NCBI GenBank assembly: GCA_001897795.1
Contig: MKUL01000057.1
Span: 1-61,131, forward strand
From: Alphaproteobacteria bacterium 41-28
GTDB taxonomy: Bacteria; Pseudomonadota; Alphaproteobacteria; UBA9655
DNA: 61,131 nucleotides
Reading direction: 5' to 3'
A program made the position numbers and the translations under genes. Each line of letters opens with the position of its first letter. Position 1 is the stretch's first letter. Below the pieces are notes generated by a model. It saw nothing but the letters and a program-made list of their open reading frames with translations. It was not told where the DNA came from and ran no database searches. This document shows, in pieces, positions 9,462-18,120 of this stretch.

Positions 9462-9712
9462 TCCTTACAAGTGGACCACAAGCAATAACTGAAGCTCTAA
9501 ATTGCTCTTCTATGAATTTTAGAGCCTCTCTTATTTTACCCCTCTGCAAACTGGCCAGTAACAAGAGTAAAAGCAAAGAGAAGCATTTTGTAGATGGTCC
9601 TAAACTTACTTTTTCCCAAAAGCAATTTTATTGGATGCTTTAAGATCAGAAAATTTAATTAAAAAATTATAGAACGGGATTGCTTTGGTTTAATTTCATT
9701 GATAAACTATGC

Positions 9713-9744
9713 GCGACGAACAGGTGCGGAAACACCTGCCGTCG
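9713..9744 (+). promoter_or_regulatory. Strong leader hairpin before a small gene
   Basis: GCGACG-AA-CAGGTG-CGGAAA-CACCTG-C-CGTCGC folds into two stacked six-base-pair helices with a small asymmetric bulge. It lies 36 bases upstream of the small gene at 9781 and is not followed by a T run, so it is more likely a 5'-leader structure or protein site than a terminator. Confidence 0.6.
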
Positions 9745-9780
9745 CTAAACACAACCAAATCTAACGAAGGAGATTTGATC

Positions 9781-9954
9781 ATGTCTGACAGCACTATAAA
9801 CGTGTCTGAGTCTTTTTTCAAAGGTCTCGACTATAAAATCCAAAAATTATCTATCATTTCAGATAAGCTGGATATTTTGGCATATGAAGCACGGCAAGTC
9901 TGTCGTGCTCTTCAGGAAGCCAATAAAATAGAGTACCCCAAGAAAAAGGACTAA
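9781..9954 (+). CDS. Small hypothetical protein, 57 residues
   Basis: The start at 9781 is supported by GAAGGAG eight bases upstream; a longer frame beginning at 9709 would have to read through the leader hairpin. The product, MSDSTINVSESFFKGLDYKI onward, is polar and mostly helical with a basic end (NKIEYPKKKD), no export signal and no cysteine motif. No family is recognised. It sits between a structured leader and a terminator-like hairpin, so it forms its own small transcription unit, which argues that it is real in spite of its size. Confidence 0.6.
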   Translation: MSDSTINVSESFFKGLDYKIQKLSIISDKLDILAYEARQVCRALQEANKIEYPKKKD

Positions 9955-10007
9955 ACCCAAGAAGGAGGCTTTTCAAGGCTAGTGGTTTCTTCCTTTCCTG
10001 GGTGTTT

Positions 10008-10036
10008 GCCTTCATAAGGCTTCCTTCTTTTTTTAA
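10008..10036 (+). terminator. Rho-independent terminator
   Basis: GCCTT-CAT-AAGGC is followed by TTCCTTC and a run of T. A wider, weaker pairing between 9956 and 10003 (ACCCAAGAAGG with CCTTTCCTGGGT) could enclose it. It ends the small gene at 9781-9954. The next 220 bases to 10256 hold no intact gene. Confidence 0.6.
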
Positions 10037-10256
10037 AATTTTTCTGCGGAGCCCCCCATGGCAAACGCACTCAAGAAGGACGTATTTGTTAGAATTTTTG
10101 AACTTTTCCCATATTAAGCACCCTCATTAAATATTGATGATTCCAATCTGCTGTTTTACGTTTGCAAGTAATTCCCTTTTTATGTGTTTTTTCCAGTATA
10201 TCATTGTGATAAAAGATACAATTACAAATGGACTTATAAGTTAGGAGTATTTATAG

Positions 10257-12161
10257 ATGAAGGCTGTTTGGTATGCTGTTTCAATATTAGCACTCGTTGT
10301 ATCTCCCACGTCTTATGCTATGGAGGATATCAAGGAGAATACCAGGAGGCCTGTTAAGCAAAGATCGAGAGAAACTCATCTTGAATTAGTAAAGGACAAG
10401 AAACTTTATCTAGGCTCGTTACCAATCCATCTTTCCCTTAAATTAGAAACGCTTACTCCCTCTTATGTTCAAGGCCTTTGTGTAGAAGCTTTAAAGATAC
10501 CAAACCTTACCGAATTGCAGGAAGCTAACATTAGGCTCAATTATGCTGGGGCTTGTTTGAAATTGTGTCAAAATGAACAAGCCGCATTGTCTTTTCAATA
10601 CGCCTTAGAAATAAAGAGTCCAAAAGGTGATTTTGTAATTAAAGGAGATAATCGAGCTAGAACTTGCTATTATGCGGCGAAGGCTTACAAGAAAATAGAG
10701 AAATACGACTATGCGATCGAGCTTTGCCATTATGCTTTGAAAAAAGTAACTCGATCAGATTCATCTCAACCAAAACAATCAGGTTTGTATCCATCAAATG
10801 CATTGGATCGATCTAAAATTTTCTCCTGCTTAGGAGGAGTATTAAAGGAACGTGCAAAAAAACTTGGAAGTATTGAAGCTTATAAGGATGTTCTAGAGCT
10901 TAAAAACGAAGAGGGTCGTGTTGTAATAGGGGGCCTTGAGCGGGCGAATACATACTGCTTTCTTGCGAATATGTTAAGAGCTGAAAAACGAAATCAAGAA
11001 GCAGTCGCTTATTATCATAAAGCTTTAGATGCAAAAAACGGACGTCTTCATTTATTGCAAGGTGTTGCAAGAATTAGAACATTCACACGGCTGGCTGGGA
11101 CGTTAAGCGCGCTAAAGCGGGATGAGGAGGCAACCTCATATTATTATAAAGCCATAAATGTGACAAATGAAAACAGTTATTATATCCTTACAGAAGAGCG
11201 ACGAACCCAAACCCTTTTACAATTTCTGAATATACTAAGATCACGAAACCAGATGGGGCAAGTTAAAAAAATCTTAACACAAGAAGCTGTTAATTCTTAT
11301 CATATGAATTTTAAAAAACTTAGTGAAGTGATGAAAGAAGAAAAGGTATCCATAGGTTTCAAAGGACAAGATATAAATTTACAGAGAGAAACTGAACTGA
11401 CAGACGAAGAACAGGAAAATGCAGTATTAAATTGTTGTTTGCAAGATTTGGAGAAGGGAGAATTACCACCCTTTGAAATTGCAAAAAGGTATGAAATAAT
11501 TGGAAATATATTGCATAACAAGTCAGTACGTGAGAAGAGGTGGCCATCCCAGGCTTCATGTAAAGCTTACAATTTAGCATATGCTACAAAAGATGCAAAG
11601 GGTATACTTCCTGCCTACTCAAAATATCATCTAGAAAGGGTTCTTGAAAGGATAACGGAAACACAAACAAGCCCATATAAGTTGTTTTCTATTCAAATGT
11701 CTGCCAACAGAAAACGTAAACAGCCTCCTCAAGGCAATCAGAGTACCAACAGAGAGGTGAGAGCCAAACCTATGGAAAGTAGTACTCAAAAAAGTGTAGC
11801 TCATTTAATTAGTCGCATAAAGCAAGCTCTAGGGGCAGTTGGTAATTTGAATATTGCATTAGCAAATTGCAATAAACTCCTATCACTTCGTACCGTAGAA
11901 AGTCAGAAAGCCTATGATGAGGCATTAGAGCTAAAGTTGGAAGTTTTGCAACAATTAGGGAAGGTATCTCAAGGAGTAGCAAAAAAGCAAATGCAAAAAG
12001 AAGCTGCCGATCTCGTCAAGCTGATAAGAGAACGTCAAGAGAGTCCACAATCTTCTAGAATGACGATTCAATTTTTACTCAATAAGACAGAAAAAGAGAA
12101 TACTCAAGAAGAGCCTCCTTTTAAAAGGCCCAGGCTTCAGCTTGAAGAAAAGGGTCTGTGA
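10257..12161 (+). CDS. Exported TPR-repeat protein of unknown role
   Basis: The protein starts with an export signal (MKAVWYAVSILALVVSPTSYAM, cleavage after SYA likely). Residues about 80-360 are a series of helical TPR-like units, for example ACLKLCQNEQAALSFQYALEIK, AKAYKKIEKYDYAIELCHYALKK and ANMLRAEKRNQEAVAYYHKALDAK. The C-terminal 170 residues are charged, with two basic clusters (SANRKRKQPPQ and PPFKRPRL) that resemble eukaryotic nuclear localisation signals. No enzyme motif is visible. The combination of export signal, solenoid repeats and basic motif suggests a host-directed protein; this is inference. A short AGGAG lies before the start. Confidence 0.75.
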   Translation: MKAVWYAVSILALVVSPTSYAMEDIKENTRRPVKQRSRETHLELVKDKKLYLGSLPIHLSLKLETLTPSYVQGLCVEALKIPNLTELQEANIRLNYAGACLKLCQNEQAALSFQYALEIKSPKGDFVIKGDNRARTCYYAAKAYKKIEKYDYAIELCHYALKKVTRSDSSQPKQSGLYPSNALDRSKIFSCLGGVLKERAKKLGSIEAYKDVLELKNEEGRVVIGGLERANTYCFLANMLRAEKRNQEAVAYYHKALDAKNGRLHLLQGVARIRTFTRLAGTLSALKRDEEATSYYYKAINVTNENSYYILTEERRTQTLLQFLNILRSRNQMGQVKKILTQEAVNSYHMNFKKLSEVMKEEKVSIGFKGQDINLQRETELTDEEQENAVLNCCLQDLEKGELPPFEIAKRYEIIGNILHNKSVREKRWPSQASCKAYNLAYATKDAKGILPAYSKYHLERVLERITETQTSPYKLFSIQMSANRKRKQPPQGNQSTNREVRAKPMESSTQKSVAHLISRIKQALGAVGNLNIALANCNKLLSLRTVESQKAYDEALELKLEVLQQLGKVSQGVAKKQMQKEAADLVKLIRERQESPQSSRMTIQFLLNKTEKENTQEEPPFKRPRLQLEEKGL

Positions 12162-12169
12162 GGAGATTT

Positions 12170-12364
12170 GTGTTATTATTAGCCCTCAACCGCAATCATT
12201 GGCCTATTGAAAATCAGCTACACAGAATAAGGGACGTGACATTTAACGAAGATAGGTCGACCTTTCGTAAAGGCTTTTCCCCTCAGCTCGTAGTTTCTCT
12301 ACATAATACTGCAATCCAGATCATCAAAAAGGCGAACCTAACACCTCCTATGCCCCTCACTTAG
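12170..12364 (+). pseudogene. C-terminal remnant of an ISAs1/H-repeat-type transposase
   Basis: The frame reads ALNRNHWPIENQLHRIRDVT FNEDRS with RKGFSPQLVVSLHNTAIQIIKKAN after it, which matches the ISAs1-family C-terminal pattern (R-x-H-W-x-I-E-N-x-L-H, D-V-T-F-N-E-D, R-K-G). The N-terminal and catalytic parts are absent, and the upstream edge merges with the end of the TPR gene. It marks an old insertion point. The following 12365-12570 holds only AT-rich sequence. Confidence 0.7.
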
Positions 12365-12570
12365 GCTCAATCCTTCCATCCATACAAATGGACATAATTT
12401 ATGATTAATGTACTAGGTTTCCTAAGCAAATACTTGAGGCTCATTATGAAGAACTAAAAGCCCCCCTCCTAAATGTGCTAAGTTAGTTTTCAGCTTGCTT
12501 TATTTCTTACTTATAATTATTACTTTATATTTCTCTTGTTAACCAAAAATATAAACAAAACTGAGGCTTT

Positions 12571-14850
12571 ATGAACTTATTCAAACAATCATTTTTACTT
12601 TCTACATCTTTGCTTTTAGGGCTCTCTAAGGTATGGGCTATGGAAAATTCAGAGGAAGCTAGATCTTCATGCAACCAATCAAGATCTGGTATGAGAGCCC
12701 CACAAAACGTATCGGAGCAAGAAAGAGAAATTCTTACAGCGGCTTTACATGGTAATATGCAGGCCCAATATGAATGGGGGAGTGAGGTTAGTTATGTTGA
12801 AGCAGGGATGAACACGGCCGTTATTTTTAAGGAAAAGGAAAAAGAAAAAGAGAAGGAGACAGAAAAACCTTGCCAAGTAGATCAAAGATATAATTATTCA
12901 AGCGGCAAACGCAAAAGAGATAAGAAAGACGATACTTTTGCCACTCCAAAGAAACAAACGAAACGAGAAATTACAAATGAAAGCGAAAGAAAGGAGCATT
13001 TATATTCCTTACAACGCACAAATGTTGTAGTTAAGTTAAATGATATACCTGCTTTGAGAAATCTTTATTTTGGTAGAGATACAAAAATTAAAATAAGAGT
13101 TTTTTCAGACGAAGTAGTCTTGCATGATTTCAATAATTCTTGTGGATTAGCAACCTATTCTATGTTGAAAGAAGCAAACAAATTTTTCATATCAAAATTT
13201 TCTGAGCAGGGAGCAAAGTATTGTATAAATCATTTGTCTTGCAGGTTATTTGGCTTATTTGCTCCCGTAGATAGTGAAGGTCCTATAGAAATATTTGAAT
13301 CTCCTTTATTAGCTCAATCTTATACAGATCAAAGGGGCAACAATAAAGGATTACTTTTTCAAGTTGAAGGGGTACCCCCATCTGATTCCTTGGATGCTGA
13401 TGCTTCTATAGTCGGACCATACGTTGCGGATTTTATTAGTGCTACTGAAAAAGGCTTTAACCCCAAAAAAAGGGAAAATGAATATGATTCATATGATTAT
13501 GAAACTCTTGTAGAAATGAGTTGTTATAGGCGTGATTCTCTTACCCCTGCTGATTATTTATTGCAGAATTTTGTAGAAATATACGGGGGATACCTGGCAG
13601 TAAGTTCTCAACCCTTAGAACATAGCGATTCTTCTGAAGCAACTCATCATGGGGATCAGATAGCCCTTAGAGTTCTAAAAGAGAATCCCCGACTTTTTTA
13701 TGATCTCTTGCCAAAAAAAGATTATAAAATATGTGGGTTTGGAGTAAGGTTTATTTCCTCTCTAGATGCTTGTGATGAATGTAATGAACGTATTTATCAA
13801 ACAATTCCTGATATAAGACGGGGTCTCCATACTTATCTTTCTGAAAATGGTTACCAAAGTGGTTATGAGGGAGATGAGACACCTTTCTATACCTTTTTTT
13901 ATTCTTACAGGCCCTATAGAGAGGGAATAAGCACTTATCGTCTCTTTGAGAATACAAATATAGATACAACAATCCCTGTTATTCCCTGCCCAAAAGAGGA
14001 GCCATTATTAGAAGACGGATATTCTTATGAAGAAACTATGGATGTTAAATATAATCTTTCAGGAGATCAATTTCGCTATGATTGTAGTTTAATAAAATGG
14101 CCGAAAGAAATTTATTACAAAGATAGCTTAATTTATTCATTCGTCACATTATTTGAGCAACAGGCTCCAGTTTATGCCAATCAGGCTTTAAAGGCTTTTA
14201 AGGATGATGATTATTCCAAAGCAATTAAATTGTATGATCTCGCATATAAAAGAGATGTCCAAGAAAAAAGGTTACCTCGACAAGTTTATATAGATGCTGG
14301 GGAGGTTAATGCTTATGAGGAGCAATTTGAAAAAGCATTAGAGCTTTATAAAAAGAACCCCTCAATTGAGGTTGAACCAGATCGGTTCTTTGATCCCACA
14401 CATTCTGCAGCTATAGGAAGGGCCTATTATAAGCTAAAAAACTATAAAAAATCTCTTCGTCACTACATTGTAGCCTTTAAAACATTAGAAATCTACAAAG
14501 AAGATTTATGGCTTTCTACAAGACCTTGTTGCAACGTATCTTCAGTTGATTATGTATATGCAGTCTTATCTAACTTTGAAGCAGGAAATAATAAACTAAC
14601 TTCCAACTTTCAAGAAATGATTAAACGCATATCAGGTCATTTTAAAACAGCAGGAAATGCATTAGACTTTTTAAATATGGGTTATATTTATGCCCTTTGG
14701 GGAAATGAAGAAGAGGCTATGCATAACTATAGCCAATATAAGAAACTAAAAGGTAAACAAGATTTAAAAGAAAAACCAGGGGAAAAATTATCATATCTTT
14801 CTGAGGCTCATGAAAAATTAGAAGATATTTTAGCTAAAAGAGTTAAATAG
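12571..14850 (+). CDS. Large exported protein with C-terminal TPR units
   Basis: Residues 1-23 (MNLFKQSFLLSTSLLLGLSKVWA) form an export signal. Residues 85-140 are very basic and acidic in alternation (KEKEKEKEKETEK, then GKRKRDKKDD and ATPKKQTKREI, a bipartite-NLS-like pattern). The middle 370 residues have no family that I recognise. From about residue 530 the protein has TPR-like helices (ANQALKAFKDDDYSKAIKLYDLAYK, AAIGRAYYKLKNYKKSLRHYIVAFK). It shares the export-signal-plus-basic-motif plan of its neighbour at 10257 and of the OTU protein at 18121, so all three may be effectors. Function unknown. Confidence 0.75.
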   Translation: MNLFKQSFLLSTSLLLGLSKVWAMENSEEARSSCNQSRSGMRAPQNVSEQEREILTAALHGNMQAQYEWGSEVSYVEAGMNTAVIFKEKEKEKEKETEKPCQVDQRYNYSSGKRKRDKKDDTFATPKKQTKREITNESERKEHLYSLQRTNVVVKLNDIPALRNLYFGRDTKIKIRVFSDEVVLHDFNNSCGLATYSMLKEANKFFISKFSEQGAKYCINHLSCRLFGLFAPVDSEGPIEIFESPLLAQSYTDQRGNNKGLLFQVEGVPPSDSLDADASIVGPYVADFISATEKGFNPKKRENEYDSYDYETLVEMSCYRRDSLTPADYLLQNFVEIYGGYLAVSSQPLEHSDSSEATHHGDQIALRVLKENPRLFYDLLPKKDYKICGFGVRFISSLDACDECNERIYQTIPDIRRGLHTYLSENGYQSGYEGDETPFYTFFYSYRPYREGISTYRLFENTNIDTTIPVIPCPKEEPLLEDGYSYEETMDVKYNLSGDQFRYDCSLIKWPKEIYYKDSLIYSFVTLFEQQAPVYANQALKAFKDDDYSKAIKLYDLAYKRDVQEKRLPRQVYIDAGEVNAYEEQFEKALELYKKNPSIEVEPDRFFDPTHSAAIGRAYYKLKNYKKSLRHYIVAFKTLEIYKEDLWLSTRPCCNVSSVDYVYAVLSNFEAGNNKLTSNFQEMIKRISGHFKTAGNALDFLNMGYIYALWGNEEEAMHNYSQYKKLKGKQDLKEKPGEKLSYLSEAHEKLEDILAKRVK

Positions 14851-15033
14851 GGGGAGGGCCTTTATATGCTATCAGGAGAAGGTTGCTCTAGAAGCAACGT
14901 CTAGGCGGTAAATTAGAAAAGAAATACCTTTGCATATTGAATAGGTGAAGATAATGGGAATGACTTTTAGTGGTAACTAAAAAAAATGGGTTTTCTATTT
15001 ATCCTTAAATAGGCTTCCTGCATTAATAAAATA

Positions 15034-15661
15034 TCAATTTTGATTATTGAATAAATTAGCCTCTTGAGTATCCACCTCTGGATGTAGAATTTGAATAAGC
15101 TCTTGATTGGCTTTTTTTACTTCACTTTGGCATAGCGTACAAAGCATTTCCCATTGTTCATTTTCTTGCTGGAAATCCAGGACCTGATTATTTTTCTTAA
15201 AAAAATCATTATGATCCTCAATCAATTGGGCGCCTCTAAGAACCTCTGACGAAGAGAGTTGGAGGTGATATACTCGCGGAATCCATAAATGAGAGGGAGT
15301 TGTTTATGATCCAGCCGGGCCTTTTTGATATGAGTAATCGTCTTGAGAGTCTGAGGCTTTCTAAAATCTCTTGGCGTTTGTTAATAGAACGCTGGCAAAT
15401 CGCCATGAACTTAACGATGTCTTTCATGGGGAGAACGACAGGTTGCTGTGAGCCATTTACATATTGAACATGTGAGACTGACCCACTTATTGAAAATATG
15501 ATATAAAAAAATGCAAAAATAAAAATTCCTCCCCCAAGGATAATTCCTGACCATTCTTTAATAACCTTTCCCCAGATCCATAATTTAGTAGGGGCGCTAT
15601 AATGTCCTTTAAGAATATTTAGCATTTCTTTCATGGAGTCTTGTTCTCGGCCTTTATTCAT
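15034..15661 (-). pseudogene. Frameshifted membrane protein, hypothetical
   Basis: A first frame (15661 to 15236) encodes an N-terminal helix, one membrane segment (WSGIILGGGIFIFAFFYIIFSI) and a helical part ending near NNS. A second frame, one base shifted, is open across the overlap and continues from about 15310 to 15034 with sensible helical sequence (SEVLRGAQLIEDHNDFFKK, then QENEQWEMLCTLCQSEVKKA). Joining the two around 15300 gives one protein of about 200 residues, so a single-base shift is likelier than two genes. The membrane-anchored coiled design would suit an envelope or transfer accessory protein; no family is recognised. Confidence 0.55.
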
Positions 15662-15754
15662 TGTTTTTCCTCCTTATTATTTTTTCTATAATTCAAATTA
15701 ATGTGTATCTTTCTTCGCTGTTTAAGTTCATTAACTCTCACAATTGATTTTTTC

Positions 15755-16597
15755 TTACATTTTCAAATATCGCTCTACTATATGAAAGTATTTTTGGATA
15801 TAGTCGTCAATCGCTCCCAATGGATATATTTGATGGGAAAGCATAGAAGACCAAGCTTCACGAGTCCCCTCAAATAGGCTTGGTGATAAATTCATGAAGT
15901 CTTGTGGAAAGGATAAGGATTTAAATTTAAACTTTGCATAGGCAATCTTCAGAAATTTATCCCAATCAGTATGAGATTGATAAAAAGCTTCATACAAATG
16001 GATGACGTCATAGAGGTCTCGAGGCCGCGTTCGCTCAACCAACGCTCGACATTTTTCGGAAAAAATCTCGTCTAAGCTATAACTAAGGATGGGAACTGAA
16101 ACATCATCTCCATCAGAATAGGAATGCAAAAGCGGCATTATAGAAGGTTTATCAACTAAAATCTCATTTTTTGAGAGGTCTAGTTTTATTTTTGGCAAAG
16201 ATCCAGACGTCATTAGGGGACTTTGGAAGGGAACTCGTATTTGGATAAAAAGGCCATCCTTATCAGGAAAAGGATTAATGTTGATATTTGCCTTATCGAT
16301 CATAAGGCCAAATAATCTTTCTCCCAATGCAAACGCTTCCAAAAGATAGTTTTCTATTTCCTGCGGATTAATGGAAGCTTCATTTGTTAAAGAAAAATCC
16401 AGGTCTTCGCTGAATCGGTAATCTTTAATATAAAGCTTCTTAAGGCATGTCCCTCCTTTGAAAAGCCATTGATCTTTTATGATAGGATGCCTGTAAAGGC
16501 AAGAAAGCATTAACCCTAAAATATAATCCTTCTCGATTGTTGGCAACGGAATGTTTAAGCTTTTATGTTTCTTTATTAATTCTTGCTTTGTTATCAT
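15755..16597 (-). CDS. abiEii: AbiEii-type nucleotidyltransferase toxin
   Basis: The 280-residue protein has the nucleotidyltransferase signature of the AbiEii/AbiGii family: WLFKGGTCLKKLY with the G-G-T-x-L-K motif, then YRFSEDLDFSL with the D-L-D acidic pair, and a helical C-terminal domain containing EKCRALVERTRPRDLYDV, a conserved family block. AbiE systems protect against phage by a type IV toxin-antitoxin mechanism in which the toxin modifies nucleic acid with nucleotides. The start overlaps the end of the upstream antitoxin gene by four bases (ATGA), the usual coupled arrangement. Confidence 0.88.
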   Translation of the reverse strand: MITKQELIKKHKSLNIPLPTIEKDYILGLMLSCLYRHPIIKDQWLFKGGTCLKKLYIKDYRFSEDLDFSLTNEASINPQEIENYLLEAFALGERLFGLMIDKANININPFPDKDGLFIQIRVPFQSPLMTSGSLPKIKLDLSKNEILVDKPSIMPLLHSYSDGDDVSVPILSYSLDEIFSEKCRALVERTRPRDLYDVIHLYEAFYQSHTDWDKFLKIAYAKFKFKSLSFPQDFMNLSPSLFEGTREAWSSMLSHQIYPLGAIDDYIQKYFHIVERYLKM

Positions 16598-17391
16598 TGC
16601 CTTGCCATATACTGTGGGACTTTAAGTTTCCATTTTGATATATAAATTTCGCATGAAAGTTTTGGTGAGAGTTTAGAAGGGCCTTTACTTATATTCTCTA
16701 AACAGTGATAAATAGCCATCTCCTCATCAGGTGCCAATTTTTCAAGCATAAATCCAATGCGTTTGAAAAGTGTTCTATTGTTTGCCTTATGTGCATAATC
16801 AAGCAGCACATTCAAATTTTTATGTTCTGAGTGCAAATAAGAAGTCAAAACATCTATAAGGCTCTGTAATCCATACGCATCAATAAAATTTGCAAAATCT
16901 ATGACTGTCTTATGGGGGTCACTTAAGTGAACTTTATCTTGGCCAATCCACTCAGTATGAAGTCCGAAAAAGTAATCATTTGAAATATGTTGTAAGAGAT
17001 ATGTGTGACCTGATTTAATTTCTTCTTTTTTTCGAACAAAATTCGTTGTCAGCACCCATACCTTTCGAAAAAGTTGATCGGTTAACCCCCAAAAAGAGGC
17101 CGCTGACCAACCGCCTATATAGCACTTACCAAAGAGATAATTCGATAGAACAAGTTCATTTTCACTCGTTAAACCAGGTTCATCAGCTTCAAGAGGAACT
17201 GGAACATAGACACCATATTTAATAAGCTTCAGCCAGCCTGAGCGATTGAGAGAGGAGAGAAATAATCTGGCCTTTTCCCTATCCCAATTGAGAGTTTTCG
17301 CAGCATCATTAATTGTAATCGCTCCCTTGCCAATCGCAAGGATACGTGCAAGATGTTTTCTTCGTTCAGACGACAATCCGTGATATTTCAT
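16594..17391 (-). CDS. abiEi: AbiEi-type antitoxin/repressor
   Basis: The protein begins with a winged-helix domain (LARILAIGKGAITINDAAKTLNWDREKARLFLSSLNRSGWLK) followed by the AbiEi core (YIGGWSAASFWGLTDQLFRKVWVLTTN, and DPHKTVIDFANFIDAYGLQSLIDVL), together 265 residues. In AbiE modules this protein represses its own promoter and neutralises AbiEii. It lies directly upstream of the toxin in one operon. The AT-rich region 17392-17500, with TGTAAATGTAATATAC, is the probable promoter. The module is typical cargo of integrative elements. Confidence 0.87.
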   Translation of the reverse strand: MKYHGLSSERRKHLARILAIGKGAITINDAAKTLNWDREKARLFLSSLNRSGWLKLIKYGVYVPVPLEADEPGLTSENELVLSNYLFGKCYIGGWSAASFWGLTDQLFRKVWVLTTNFVRKKEEIKSGHTYLLQHISNDYFFGLHTEWIGQDKVHLSDPHKTVIDFANFIDAYGLQSLIDVLTSYLHSEHKNLNVLLDYAHKANNRTLFKRIGFMLEKLAPDEEMAIYHCLENISKGPSKLSPKLSCEIYISKWKLKVPQYMARQ

Positions 17392-17539
17392 ATATCAAGT
17401 TTACCATTTGTTTTTATTTTTTCAACTAAAATGTAAATGTAATATACAAAAACAGTGGGTGATTCCATCTGAAACCGAAAAACGAGAGTAATCAAACAAA
17501 CATTTCGCACAATGTATCTATACTCTTTTTATTCCATTC

Positions 17540-17957
17540 TCAAAGAGAAAGCTCTCTTTGATGCATCCTCGATAGGTCTTGAGCAAGATCTTGAGAGGTT
17601 TTTTCTAAAGACTCTTTTGCTTGGATCTGAACGTGATGAAGCTCAAGAGAAGAAGATATTTTGCCAGAAGAAGAGACGTCCCGTAAAAGTAGATCTCCTT
17701 CTTGTCTCACTAAATAGTGAATCTCATGGGAGCTATGCACATCTTTAGAAAGAGACTCTTTCCTCTCCTCGAGGTCTCGGGAAATCTGACCATTTTATTC
17801 ATTTGCGCCTCTGGGGGGTTGTCTTCATGAATTTCTTTGTATCTTAGGTTATGATTCGTGCACAGAAAAGCGGCTTTTTCAGAAAGGTCATACTTTTGAG
17901 ACAAGTCTTGCGTAAGCTTCTCTGTTTTATCGATATGCTGATTAAGCTCTCGGCGAG
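17540..17957 (-). pseudogene. Duplicated 3' fragment of traA
   Basis: The sequence is closely similar to 23040-23456, the end of the intact traA, from the stop codon (TGA here, TAA there) inward to the QHIDKTEKLTQDLSQK region. Similarity stops abruptly at 17957. Two frames are needed (…HSSHEIHYLVRQEGDLLLRD and SQKYDLSEKAAFLCTNHNLR), so a frameshift has occurred near 17740-17770. The fragment and the true traA tail are in the same orientation and flank the OTU gene and IS debris, which suggests recombination between two copies of the conjugative element. Confidence 0.85.
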
Positions 17958-18120
17958 GTGCACAGGTCGAATTTTAGTGATTTTGGGGGTGTAAAGTCAG
18001 TTAGTACGGTACAAAGCTATTTCCCTTTTATTGTCTTGAAGTTATATCCATTAATCTTTTTTTTACTTTTTGGATGCAAACTCGTTCCATCCTCAGATAA
18101 TAAAGTAAGGAAAAGAATAT

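Noticed and set aside
9458..9643. A 61-residue + strand frame after the Sel1 gene.
   Set aside because: It overlaps the previous stop, has no ribosome site and an unlikely composition; it looks like chance.
10089..10230. A reverse-strand frame encoding KGITCKRKTADWNHQYLMRV LNMGKVQKF before a stop.
   Set aside because: It reads like real protein, but there is no start codon, an upstream stop lies close, and I recognise no family. It may be the end of a lost gene, but the support is too weak to list.
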